A stretch of 64,000 nucleotides of DNA from Rs1 sp036960485 (lineage in GTDB: Bacteria; Pseudomonadota; Gammaproteobacteria; Pseudomonadales; Balneatricaceae), in the NCBI GenBank assembly GCA_036960485.1, contig JBALXS010000011.1, forward strand, positions 6,194-70,193, given 5' to 3'. Within the stretch, counting starts at the first letter, position 1. Each line of letters starts with the position of its first letter. A model generated the notes under the pieces. The model saw only the letters and a program-made list of their open reading frames with translations, had not been told where the DNA came from and made no database searches. A program made the translations under genes and the position numbers. Positions 1-8,206 of the stretch are shown here, piece by piece.

Positions 1-25
1 AGTTGTAAGGTTATCCTATAGCTCA

Positions 26-75
26 CGATCAATTTACTCTGACCCATCGATCGCGATCAATTCACTGTGACCCCA
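26..75 (+). repeat. Two tandem REP-like units
   Basis: Two adjacent units start CGATCAATTYACT and end GACCC(C)AT, at about 26-51 and 54-75. Related pieces occur at 7331-7350 (inverted) and 8042-8068. They resemble the short repeats often seen near REP-associated transposases, but that family assignment is from memory and no such transposase is in the window. They lie just beyond the 3' end of the stressosome operon. Confidence 0.5.
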
Positions 76-93
76 TATCAAAATCAAAAGATA

Positions 94-1128
94 TTATCGT
101 GCTGTAGATTCATCATATTCTTCTTTAATAGCGAGTATTGCTGGCAACACTTCATTAAATATCGATACAAGCTTAGGATCAAAGTGGCTACCTGAACCTT
201 CATTAATAAATTTTACAGCATCCTCAACCGACCAAGCTTTTTTATAAGGCCTTTGCGTAGTCAATGCATCAAACACATCTGCTATCATTATGACACGAGC
301 TGAAATAGGAATATCTTCTCCTTTTAGGTTTTGTGGGTAACCTGAACCATCCCATTTCTCGTGATGAGCCAAAGCGATTTCTTTAGCTGTCATCAAAATT
401 TCAGAATCATTTTTACCTATTATCTCGACACCAAACTCAGGATGCTTACGCATGATCTCCCACTCTTCATCTGTAAGCTTTCCAGGTTTTAATAAGATAT
501 GATCAGGTATGCCTATTTTACCAATGTCGTGCATCGGTGCCGCATTAAAAATCAAATCTACCCAAGCATCACCATAACCTAATTTTTCGGCAATTAGGCG
601 AGAGTAGTGACTCATACGAATTACATGTAATCCAGTTTCATTATCTTTGAATTCAGCTGCACGACCTAACCTGCGCACAATTTGCAAGCGAGTTTCTAGT
701 AATTCTTTCGTGCGTATTTTAACCTTATGCTCTAGCGCTAAGTTTTGATCATATAGAGCAAGGTGAGTATGAACTCTGGCCTCCACAATAGCAGGACTGA
801 AAGGCTTAGTAATATAATCTACTGCTCCTAGTTCAAGCCCCACTTTTTCATCTTCAGTTTGGTTTTTAGCGGTGATGAATATGACAGGAATATTGGATGT
901 TAAGGGATTTTTTTTCAACTGACGGCAAACTTCATAACCGTCAATACCAGGCATCATGATATCCAAAAGTATCATAGATGGACGGGGTTCCGATTGAGCT
1001 ATTTTAAGGGCTTTTTCACCATTAAGCGCTGCCTTCACCTTATATTCAGACCTCAAAACACCACTCAATATATCGATATTTTCAGGGGTATCATCAACAA
1101 CTAATATTGTTTTTTTCATACTATTCAT
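94..1128 (-). CDS. Response regulator with HD-GYP c-di-GMP phosphodiesterase output
   Basis: This 344-residue cytoplasmic protein has an N-terminal receiver domain (about 6-120; phospho-acceptor Asp56 in LLDIMMPG, conserved Lys in ITKPF) and a C-terminal HD-GYP domain (about 145-340). The HD pair is His200-Asp201 in MHDIGKIG, and the signature appears as HHEKWDGSGYP at 255-265. HD-GYP proteins with these residues hydrolyse c-di-GMP. The gene is the last of the stressosome operon, 15 bp after the hybrid kinase, so that kinase is its likely phosphodonor. A second ATG three codons in (1119) is possible; GAGGAG lies 3 bp before the first ATG. Whether it is an active hydrolase is inferred from motifs only. 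Confidence 0.93.
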   Translation of the reverse strand: MNSMKKTILVVDDTPENIDILSGVLRSEYKVKAALNGEKALKIAQSEPRPSMILLDIMMPGIDGYEVCRQLKKNPLTSNIPVIFITAKNQTEDEKVGLELGAVDYITKPFSPAIVEARVHTHLALYDQNLALEHKVKIRTKELLETRLQIVRRLGRAAEFKDNETGLHVIRMSHYSRLIAEKLGYGDAWVDLIFNAAPMHDIGKIGIPDHILLKPGKLTDEEWEIMRKHPEFGVEIIGKNDSEILMTAKEIALAHHEKWDGSGYPQNLKGEDIPISARVIMIADVFDALTTQRPYKKAWSVEDAVKFINEGSGSHFDPKLVSIFNEVLPAILAIKEEYDESTAR

Positions 1129-1143
1129 ATACTCCTCATTATA

Positions 1144-3816
1144 TCAGGTAATTGATCTTTCAAGCTCGAACAGTATTTCAAGCCCTTCATCGAAGTCATA
1201 ACCATCAATCGCTTTTGTCAACTTTTTGAGTAATACAGCATGTTTTGTAATACCAGGAAGCTCATTCAATTCATCAATAACAAAAGTTGCTTCAGCATTA
1301 TTCTCTTCTACTAAAACCCTTAACCTTTGTAAAATTATGTTGACCAAAGATATATCTAATATTTCCTCTACCGATTTCATCGTTAATTTATCTAGAGTGA
1401 ATTCTGATAAGCCCTCAAGAACCGGCACCAACGCGATACTAACAGCATTTTCCAATACTGTTATTTCAGACACATTAGCACAATGATAACAAGCTAACTC
1501 TAAAGCTGCGGCAGCCTTTTCAACTTCTTTCGCACCAATCGTCCCTGCCATCCCTTTTAAAGTATGCGCCAAGCGCATAGGAGCTTGTTTATCATCGCTA
1601 CTTAAAGCTTGCATGAATGATGCAGAAAAACCAATATTGCTTTCATAGAATTTTAGGAGAAGCTTATGGTACAGCTTTCGGTTACCCTGAGTAGAATTCA
1701 ACCCTATATGAGTGTCGAGTTCCATGAAACTGGGCAGTTCTATAATACTTTCACTAGCAATACCTGTTTGAGTAATAGTATGTTTGGGCAGTGCTTTAGG
1801 GGTTATCCATTTAGCAATTTTGGCAAACATGTCGTTAACATTGATAGGCTTTGCAATATGGTCATTCATTCCTCCAGCCAGCACTTTTTCTTTATCTCCT
1901 GTCATCGCATTAGCCGTCATCGCAATAATAACTAAATCTTTGTACTTCGACTGTTTCCGTATTCTTCGCGTTGCTTCAAAACCGTCCATGATTGGCATTT
2001 GCAAGTCCATAAGCACTCCATCAAAACTTGACGATTCTAGGCGCTCTAAAGCTTGCACACCGTTATTGGCTACTTCAACAGACACGCCATTACCTTCGAG
2101 TAACGCTATGGCCAACTCCTGATTGAGTTCATTATCTTCTACTAGTAAAATTTTAGCGCCTGCTATTTTCTCGATACAAGCGGTTGATTCAGCTTTAAAG
2201 CTATCTCTGCGTGTGTTGATTGCCACTTCCTTTCCCATTGCCAGTAACATCGCATCCAATAAACTGGACGCTGTTACTGGCTTGGTAAGAAAACCCCGAA
2301 TATCAATATCAGACACAGCCCCAATGACATCATCACGTCCGTAAGCGGTCACCATAATAATCGCTGGCACTTCACTTAAGGTGCTATCACGCTGAATAGC
2401 TCTACTCGTTTCTACACCATTCATATTTGGCATTTTCCAGTCCATCAGGACTAGCTTATAAGGATTTAATAAACAAGCTTTGCGAATAAGAGATAAAGCT
2501 TTTTTACCACTTTCGCAGGTATCTACCTGCAAACCAAAACTCTCTATAATAGAAGATAATATCTCCCGAGCTGATGCGTTATCGTCAACCACTAGCACTT
2601 TTATAGCATCTAAATTATCAGCCTTGCCACGAGTTTTTGAAATTTTACCCGTTTGTTTTATAAATCGTGCTGTAAAGTGAAATGAGCTTCCTTGGCCTGC
2701 TTCACTTTCTACCCATATATTACCATCCATTAATTTTGCTAACTTTTTACTAATAACTAACCCCAAGCCTGTTCCTCCATATTTTCGACTGGTAGAAGTA
2801 TCAGCTTGAGAAAAAGATTGGAATAATTTTTGCTGTTGCTCAGGTGTCATGCCGATACCTGAATCACAAACAGAAAACTGCAGTAACAAATCGATATTAG
2901 TCTCTTCTTTAATGCTAACATTGATTCTAATTTCCCCTCCTACTTCAGTAAATTTTACCGCGTTATTGCCTAAGTTAACGAGAATCTGTCCTAGCCTTAA
3001 AGGATCTCCCACTAAGGAAGTAGGCAAGTCATTGGGAAGATCAAACAAGAGTTCCAAACCTTTATCTTCTGCTTTGAGCCCCACAAGGTTGGATAAATCA
3101 TCAAACACATCTTCCAGCCTAAAATCGACTGTTTCTATATCCAACTTGCCCGCTTCAATCTTAGAGAAATCTAGGATATCATTAATAATACCTAGCAAGC
3201 TTTCACCGGATCGATGTACCTTTTCAATATAATTACGCTCCTTTCTACCAAGGTCTCCCTTTAAAGCTAGGTAAGACATGCCGATAATGGCATTCATTGG
3301 AGTCCGGATTTCATGAGACATGTTAGCGAGGAAATCACTTTTAGCTTGGTTAGCAGATTCAGATTTTTTTGTAGCGGCTCGCAATTCTTCCATCAACTCT
3401 TCTCTGCTAAATTGATGGATCTTACGCCTAATCATTTCTAGAAATTCATCACCGGGATTAAAAGAAGCAGAATTGTGTATTGATTTCACCGCTCTGATAT
3501 TCAACTTTCCCTGTTTATCGGGCTCTATTAATAGTTCATCAAATACTGAGTGATACAGTTCTAAATCTACATCGCAATGCTCGCCTTTAAACAGCAGAGC
3601 TAAAAAAAATTCATTGTGTATTTCTTCCAAACTGACATCGATAGTTACATGTTTATTGTTTTTAAGTAACAGCCAACAAAGTTCTGAAACAATTGTAGAT
3701 ATTCGTGTCGCTTCTATGGAGTTAAAGCCTAAATCTATCGAAATGCAGCGAACTTTACTGCAAGAATGAATAATAGAGCTTTCGCTCTTTATCGAAATAG
3801 TACCGATAATGATCAT
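1144..3816 (-). CDS. Hybrid histidine kinase with pseudo-RsbT N-terminus (stressosome output kinase)
   Basis: This 890-residue protein has no clear membrane span. In order: an N-terminal RsbT-like segment (about 20-65), HisKA with His168 in MSHEIRTP, HATPase (GGTGLGL near 347-353), receiver 1 (Asp459), receiver 2 (Asp604) and an HPt domain (His751 in AHTLKGMAG). This is a BarA-like phosphorelay layout. Residues 30-46 match the N-box helix of the RsbT encoded 0.6 kb upstream at the same spacing, but RsbT Asn53 is Leu49 here, so the segment probably does not bind Mg-ATP. The gene starts 41 bp after rsbX, so they are co-transcribed. No good Shine-Dalgarno is seen before the ATG. The probable partner is the HD-GYP regulator just downstream. 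Direct control by the stressosome is inference. Confidence 0.9.
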   Translation of the reverse strand: MIIIGTISIKSESSIIHSCSKVRCISIDLGFNSIEATRISTIVSELCWLLLKNNKHVTIDVSLEEIHNEFFLALLFKGEHCDVDLELYHSVFDELLIEPDKQGKLNIRAVKSIHNSASFNPGDEFLEMIRRKIHQFSREELMEELRAATKKSESANQAKSDFLANMSHEIRTPMNAIIGMSYLALKGDLGRKERNYIEKVHRSGESLLGIINDILDFSKIEAGKLDIETVDFRLEDVFDDLSNLVGLKAEDKGLELLFDLPNDLPTSLVGDPLRLGQILVNLGNNAVKFTEVGGEIRINVSIKEETNIDLLLQFSVCDSGIGMTPEQQQKLFQSFSQADTSTSRKYGGTGLGLVISKKLAKLMDGNIWVESEAGQGSSFHFTARFIKQTGKISKTRGKADNLDAIKVLVVDDNASAREILSSIIESFGLQVDTCESGKKALSLIRKACLLNPYKLVLMDWKMPNMNGVETSRAIQRDSTLSEVPAIIMVTAYGRDDVIGAVSDIDIRGFLTKPVTASSLLDAMLLAMGKEVAINTRRDSFKAESTACIEKIAGAKILLVEDNELNQELAIALLEGNGVSVEVANNGVQALERLESSSFDGVLMDLQMPIMDGFEATRRIRKQSKYKDLVIIAMTANAMTGDKEKVLAGGMNDHIAKPINVNDMFAKIAKWITPKALPKHTITQTGIASESIIELPSFMELDTHIGLNSTQGNRKLYHKLLLKFYESNIGFSASFMQALSSDDKQAPMRLAHTLKGMAGTIGAKEVEKAAAALELACYHCANVSEITVLENAVSIALVPVLEGLSEFTLDKLTMKSVEEILDISLVNIILQRLRVLVEENNAEATFVIDELNELPGITKHAVLLKKLTKAIDGYDFDEGLEILFELERSIT

Positions 3817-3857
3817 TTTAGTAAGACCAAATTAGCAATATTAAAAAGAATAGCTTA

Positions 3858-4454
3858 CTATTTTTCAGTGTATCGTATAACGGCACAAGTAGCGTCATCA
3901 TTGTTTTTCCCAAATGTGTCAAGCAGTGTATTTGAAATCTTCTCAGCATCATCCAAAAATATATTTGGATAGTCTGTCTCGTTAAACCGACTTGATATGC
4001 CGTCAGTATGAAAAACCAAAATATCTCCTTTTTTTATAGATATACATTTCTCTTTTGGCGTCCGTATTTGGTAGCCAATTACCCCGCCTTGGGTGATTTC
4101 ACGTTTAGACTGATAACCAAATACTCTAAGAAAAATATTGCCTATTCCAACATAATAGAGCTTTCTCGTTTTTATATTGAGCTTTCCAATAATGGCGACT
4201 GCTCCATGTGTACCTTGTAACTCTTTGTGTAGTCCGTTCATTAAACTCGGCAAACTCAAATGTTGATTCTTTTGGATATAATCAGTACCAGTACGCGCAA
4301 TTCTATGAGCTCCTTCCCCATGACCTGCACCATCGAATATACAAATAAATAGATATTCACCTTCATCCTTAATAAAAACGGCATCTCCATTCACTGTTTC
4401 AAGTGCACGTTCAGCAACAAAACACTCCAATTCACCAATATTGATTAAAGCCAT
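3858..4454 (-). CDS. rsbX: RsbX-type PP2C/SpoIIE phosphatase of the stressosome
   Basis: This 198-residue protein belongs to the SpoIIE/RsbX phosphatase family. Metal-binding motifs are DGAGHG at 41-46, TDGIS at 150-154 and DDAT at 186-189. There is no sensor or membrane part, as in RsbX. In Bacillus, RsbX dephosphorylates RsbR and RsbS to reset the stressosome. The start codon lies inside the 3' end of rsbT (overlap ATGGCTTTAA, 10 bp), so translation is probably coupled. The length matches Bacillus RsbX (about 200 residues). The neighbours rsbR, rsbS and rsbT make this assignment much safer than the sequence alone. Confidence 0.9.
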   Translation of the reverse strand: MALINIGELECFVAERALETVNGDAVFIKDEGEYLFICIFDGAGHGEGAHRIARTGTDYIQKNQHLSLPSLMNGLHKELQGTHGAVAIIGKLNIKTRKLYYVGIGNIFLRVFGYQSKREITQGGVIGYQIRTPKEKCISIKKGDILVFHTDGISSRFNETDYPNIFLDDAEKISNTLLDTFGKNNDDATCAVIRYTEK

Positions 4455-4855
4455 TTTACAACCGTAATCATAGTTCCTTTCCCTAGGTAAGTTTTTATTT
4501 CAAACTCATCCATCAATCTTTTGGTACCTGGAAGCCCTACACCCATAGTTCCCCCCGTACTGAAATTATCTTTCAAGGCTTGCTCAACATCTATAATACC
4601 GGGCCCTTCATCATCAGCGATTATTTGGATACCTTTTCTTAATTCTTTTTCTTGTATTTTTAACAAGATAGTGCCTTTTTTTGCATAAACATAGATGTTA
4701 CGAGCTAACTCGCTAACTGCTGTAGATATCATAAATTGCGATGTAATATTAAACCCTATAATCTTCGCATATTCTCTTGCTCCTAAAGCAGCGTATGCAA
4801 CATCCACTTCATCATCAATCTGAAAGGTTATTACTTTCTGATACTCAATAGTCAT
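4445..4855 (-). CDS. rsbT: RsbT-type serine/threonine switch kinase
   Basis: This 136-residue GHKL-fold kinase has the N-box SELARN with Asn53, the G1 box DDEGPGI at 81-87 and a G2-like GVGLPG at 105-110. RsbT phosphorylates RsbS and RsbR, leaves the complex and activates a partner; in Bacillus this is RsbU. No RsbU-like gene lies here; a hybrid kinase occupies that place. A Shine-Dalgarno AGGA lies about 6 bp before the ATG. The gene is 104 bp after rsbS and overlaps rsbX by 10 bp. Length and motifs are typical of the family. Confidence 0.93.
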   Translation of the reverse strand: MTIEYQKVITFQIDDEVDVAYAALGAREYAKIIGFNITSQFMISTAVSELARNIYVYAKKGTILLKIQEKELRKGIQIIADDEGPGIIDVEQALKDNFSTGGTMGVGLPGTKRLMDEFEIKTYLGKGTMITVVKWL

Positions 4856-4959
4856 GTATTTCCTAGTTATAAACGTTTATTACACGAAACAAATATTAAC
4901 TAATTAGATATACGTCCAATATTTTGATGAATCGTTTTCCCTTCTTTTAGCATATATCA

Positions 4960-5364
4960 TTATGTAGCCCTTAATATTTCTAACGCATCTTGTATCGTCA
5001 AGGCCGTTTTTGTTGTAGTAAGGTCTAGATTCAAATCAACAATAGATGCAACTACACCTGGGCTTAAGCCAGTCATCACTGTGCGAAATCCCAGCATATT
5101 AACCATAACTGATGTGTTTGATAATATTTTCCAAAACACACTATCAATTATATCTATTCCAGAGAGATCAATTACGACACCTAGATATTCTTTTGCATAC
5201 ACTTTCTCGAGCAAAACCGTTTGAATATCCATAGCTGTTTCTTTAGAAAGCCCTACCTGTACAGGAAAGACTAAGCAACCTTGCGTCGCATATGTCATAA
5301 CGTTAGATGACTCATTAGTCGCTTCTAATTTATTCTCTGATGGCCTATTCATCACATTAGACAT
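4960..5364 (-). CDS. rsbS: RsbS-type STAS scaffold protein
   Basis: This is a single STAS domain of 134 residues. Ser75 in DIIDSVFW sits where Bacillus RsbS carries its RsbT-phosphorylated Ser59. I place the start at 5364 because this ATG overlaps the rsbR stop as ATGTCTAA, a coupling arrangement; an in-frame start 51 bp upstream would lie inside rsbR and add a tail unlike the family. RsbS and RsbR co-assemble into the stressosome core and hold RsbT in unstressed cells. The first 25 residues are polar and outside the domain. Confidence 0.9.
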   Translation of the reverse strand: MSNVMNRPSENKLEATNESSNVMTYATQGCLVFPVQVGLSKETAMDIQTVLLEKVYAKEYLGVVIDLSGIDIIDSVFWKILSNTSVMVNMLGFRTVMTGLSPGVVASIVDLNLDLTTTKTALTIQDALEILRAT

Positions 5365-6529
5365 CTGTACTACCCAATTTAAGCCCCATTTCTTTGAGTG
5401 ACATACTAACGCCATCTTTAAGATTGGATTGAGTCAAAATATCTCCCAAATCGATTCCTAAATTAACTAGAGCTTGTGATATTTGCGGAGATATTCCGGT
5501 AACGATACACCGACAGCCCATTAGTTTTGTTGCTTGTGTTACTTTAATAAGATAATTGGCAACCGCACTATCAATCGCCGGGACACCTTGAATATCTAAT
5601 ATAAGAAATTTTGCTTGATAATCCGAGATATTTTGAAGGGCAGCTTCCATGATAGTCTGAACACGCTTAGAATCTACTAAGCCAATAATGGGCAGTAATA
5701 AAACATTATCCCAAAGTCTCATCACCGGCGTCGAAATATCCATAATCAACGCAGCCTGCTTCGCACTTTCACTTTCACGCAATTTTTTATCAGTAACATC
5801 AGATGCAATTTTAAGAACTTTGATCGGCTTATTGTTCAAATTTAAAATTGGATTATAAGTCGCTTGAATATAGACATCCCGACCATTTTTTCTAATTCGT
5901 CGGTACTCACCAGATTCAAATATTCCATTATTCATTTTTTGCCAAAACTCGTCATACCCGTCACTACTGGCGTAAGACTCTTCACAAAATATCCGGTGAT
6001 GCTTTCCGATAATTTCTTCTAAAGAATATCCGATCATATTAAGAAATTTATCATTAGCGGTAATTACCGTACCATCCATATTGAACTCTATCGTGCTTAA
6101 AGACTTGTCAATTGCATTTAGTTTTCCTTCAAACTCAACGTCTCTTAATTTTCGTTCAGTAACATCAGTAACAAATTTAAATACTTTAGTTGGTTTATTA
6201 TTTAAATCAAAAATGGGGTTATAAGTCGCTTGAATATATATATCATTTCCGTTTTTTCCAATTCGCTTATATTCAGCTGAATCAAATTCACCTCGATTCA
6301 GCTTTTCCCAAAACTCATTATATTCGTGACTATTTACATAAGATTCATCACATAATATTCTATGATGCTTCCCTTTGATTTCATCGAATTTATATCCAAA
6401 AATATCTAATAAGATCTGGTTGCAACTAATAATTATGCCATCCATACCTAGCTCTATAAAACCTTGAGATCTATTAATCGCCTTAAAAAGCTCGTCGTTA
6501 TTGATTGCTTCATTATTTACTGATGTCAT
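5357..6529 (-). CDS. rsbR: RsbR-type stressosome sensor, PAS-PAS-STAS
   Basis: This 390-residue soluble protein has two similar PAS domains (about 15-125 and 137-247; both with GKHHRI and YIQATYNPI) and a C-terminal STAS domain (about 262-380). In RsbR proteins the N-terminal module senses the signal and STAS joins RsbS in the core. The PAS pair resembles the tandem PAS of BdlA- and Aer-like receptors, which often bind heme or flavin; binding here is unproven. At the two RsbT target positions I read Ser321 (Bacillus Thr171) and Ala353 (Thr205); this alignment is from memory. A Shine-Dalgarno AAGGA lies 8 bp before the ATG. It is the first gene of the operon, so its promoter drives all six. 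Confidence 0.92.
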   Translation of the reverse strand: MTSVNNEAINNDELFKAINRSQGFIELGMDGIIISCNQILLDIFGYKFDEIKGKHHRILCDESYVNSHEYNEFWEKLNRGEFDSAEYKRIGKNGNDIYIQATYNPIFDLNNKPTKVFKFVTDVTERKLRDVEFEGKLNAIDKSLSTIEFNMDGTVITANDKFLNMIGYSLEEIIGKHHRIFCEESYASSDGYDEFWQKMNNGIFESGEYRRIRKNGRDVYIQATYNPILNLNNKPIKVLKIASDVTDKKLRESESAKQAALIMDISTPVMRLWDNVLLLPIIGLVDSKRVQTIMEAALQNISDYQAKFLILDIQGVPAIDSAVANYLIKVTQATKLMGCRCIVTGISPQISQALVNLGIDLGDILTQSNLKDGVSMSLKEMGLKLGSTDV

Positions 6530-6544
6530 AATATATGTCCTTAT

Positions 6545-6564
6545 TTAATTATATGTATAATTAA
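6545..6564 (-). promoter_or_regulatory. Perfect dyad at the rsbR operon promoter
   Basis: TTAATTATA and TATAATTAA are perfect 9-bp inverted arms around TG, ending 15 bp before the rsbR start. Read on the minus strand the dyad contains TATAAT, a possible -10 box. It could be an operator overlapping the promoter, or only AT-rich chance. The next stretch, 6565-6848, holds no gene that I can support. Confidence 0.4.
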
Positions 6565-6848
6565 GTCTAAGTTTTTTAAAACACGCCATCACCTATTTTC
6601 ATTCTAGTTCAAACAGTATGCATATTTCACTTCAAAAATATCGCTGCGAGTGAAGTAATTATTAGAGCCGCCATAACTATATTAATTGCTTATGGAAGCA
6701 GTGATTAGGTACTAAAAATTCTCCATGTATATTTTTGCTAGCACGTTTTGATGTTATATACAGTTTTACCACATAATATAGCTGCTAATTCAAACTATTT
6801 AAGACCGTTCACCCCCTGTTTGACAGAACTGTCCTAAGGCTTTATTAA

Positions 6849-7348
6849 CTAATCCCATCTGTAAATATTTACCAAAGTGAACAAAACGGATAATTTATTA
6901 TCGTTTTTAGCGAGACCTCGATAACGAGCTTTTTAACCCAAACTGACATTTTATTATCCTAAAAGGATGCTCAACGAAAACTTGTACACTCGCCTTCTAA
7001 TATTCAATTTTTATCGCTACCTTATTGCTTCGAGAATGCTCCCTAAATTTTTTACCTTATTGCGCTGTCCAACAATAAAAAATCATGACTTAAGTTTTAA
7101 AGCTTGTCTCGCTTTAGCGTTCCTCTATATCCAAAATCCGCAAAAAAATGTTTCTCTTAACTGTGTAAAAATTCATGAGCTTGATTAAGATTATGCACGT
7201 TGACTGCTGCTGATGCTGTGGTAAATATATGAGTTAGCTCTGTTTTAACATCGACACCAACATGGCCCTTCATACCAAAGTACCATTGATTGCCCTTCTT
7301 TGTAAGGTGCGTCTGAGTATCGTGTTGATTCCATATCAATGGGGTCAC
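6849..7348 (-). pseudogene. Decayed IS5-family transposase
   Basis: The minus strand reads in pieces as an IS5-family transposase C-terminal half. First comes TKKGNQWYFGMKGHVGVD within 7157-7348, then after a stop EKHFFADFGYRGTLKRD, then near 6900-6985 VEHPFRIIKCQFG. A frameshift follows, then RGLAKNDNKLSVLFTLVN and a stop at 6849. Several in-frame stops and at least one frameshift rule out activity. The N-terminal half and clear terminal inverted repeats were not found. It marks an old insertion next to the stressosome operon. Confidence 0.8.
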
Positions 7349-7350
7349 AT
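7331..7350 (-). repeat. REP-like unit, inverted copy
   Basis: The minus strand reads ATGTGACCCCATTGAT, matching the 3' part of the unit at 54-75 but in opposite orientation. With the units at 26-75 it brackets the stressosome operon. It touches the 5' edge of the recognisable transposase remnant. Confidence 0.45.
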
Positions 7351-7740
7351 ATTAATGAGGGCAGAGTAATTTGATTTTTTCATCCTCCAACCATGTTTCA
7401 TTTTCTTAACTTATTTATGTTTTAGTTTACTATAAATCAATGACTTATAAACCTGTAACTAGTTATAGGTTTTTGGGTTTTTTTTCCTGAAATAGGGCGA
7501 AATTGGCCTATTTTTAGTCAAATCGATTTAAATCAATTTTTAAACCTAGAGAAAGAATGTTTGTTGACTGAATTCAGTACTGGCTGGTTTTCTAGAATTA
7601 CTACTGTTGATTGCGGTAATTCATATTAAGTGGAACCACGAGAAAAAATATGGAGAAAAGGTTAGAGGTTTGAGCTTAAAGGGTTTTATCAAAGAATGAA
7701 AATTCAAAATAATTTAACTTATTTATTTTTTAAGCTTTAA

Positions 7741-7986
7741 ATTCAAACGATTTGGGGCAGTTTCGACTGCGTCGAGTACATTTATTTTTGCGATAAAAGA
7801 AACGGAACCAAAGAAAAATCGCCCAACGAGCACCGAAAACTCCTTTGCAGAAGGCTAAATGACCGGCCGCTGATCAGCGCTATCCATGGCGCATTCGCTC
7901 TACGCAACATCCTGTTGCTCCGCTTCAATCATTTAACTGATCGCATCCGGCGGTGCTCTGAAGGGGTTGTGCAGCTTCGTAGTTAA
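7741..7986 (+). repeat. Dispersed repeat with an open frame but no start codon
   Basis: An 81-codon open frame without ATG reads FDCVEYIYFCDKRNGTKEKS near its start. The opening 23 bp (7761-7783, TTTCGACTGCGTCGAG...) recur at 63930-63952 with two differences and the same reading FD-x-VE-x-I. I recall similar ghost frames scattered in gammaproteobacterial genomes, and treat this as a dispersed element, not a gene. The remaining parts of 7349-8206 hold nothing else apart from the repeat at 8042. Confidence 0.5.
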
Positions 7987-8041
7987 GATGGGGTTGATCT
8001 GCTCTCAGGATCAGTTTGTGCTGATTTTTTTGATAAAATTA

Positions 8042-8068
8042 CGATCAATTTACTATGAATCCATCGAT
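8042..8068 (+). repeat. REP-like unit
   Basis: CGATCAATTTACT followed by ATGAATCCATCGAT matches the first unit at 26-51 with one indel and a few changes, in the same orientation. The two copies lie about 8 kb apart on either side of the stressosome operon and the transposase remnant. Confidence 0.45.
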
Positions 8069-8206
8069 CTTAATATTGACTAAAAATACTTTGTAACCAA
8101 TCCTGTTTTAGTTTTATCACACTACAACTCAAACGATTGCAAAATTTTCAACTATTCTATATCTGACCATATTATTTACTGCACCCTCAATAAAATGAGT
8201 GAATAT

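Noticed and set aside
6967..7188. Plus-strand open frame of 73 codons
   Set aside because: It lies antisense to the decayed IS5 transposase, which explains the sequence better; no ribosome-binding site or domain.
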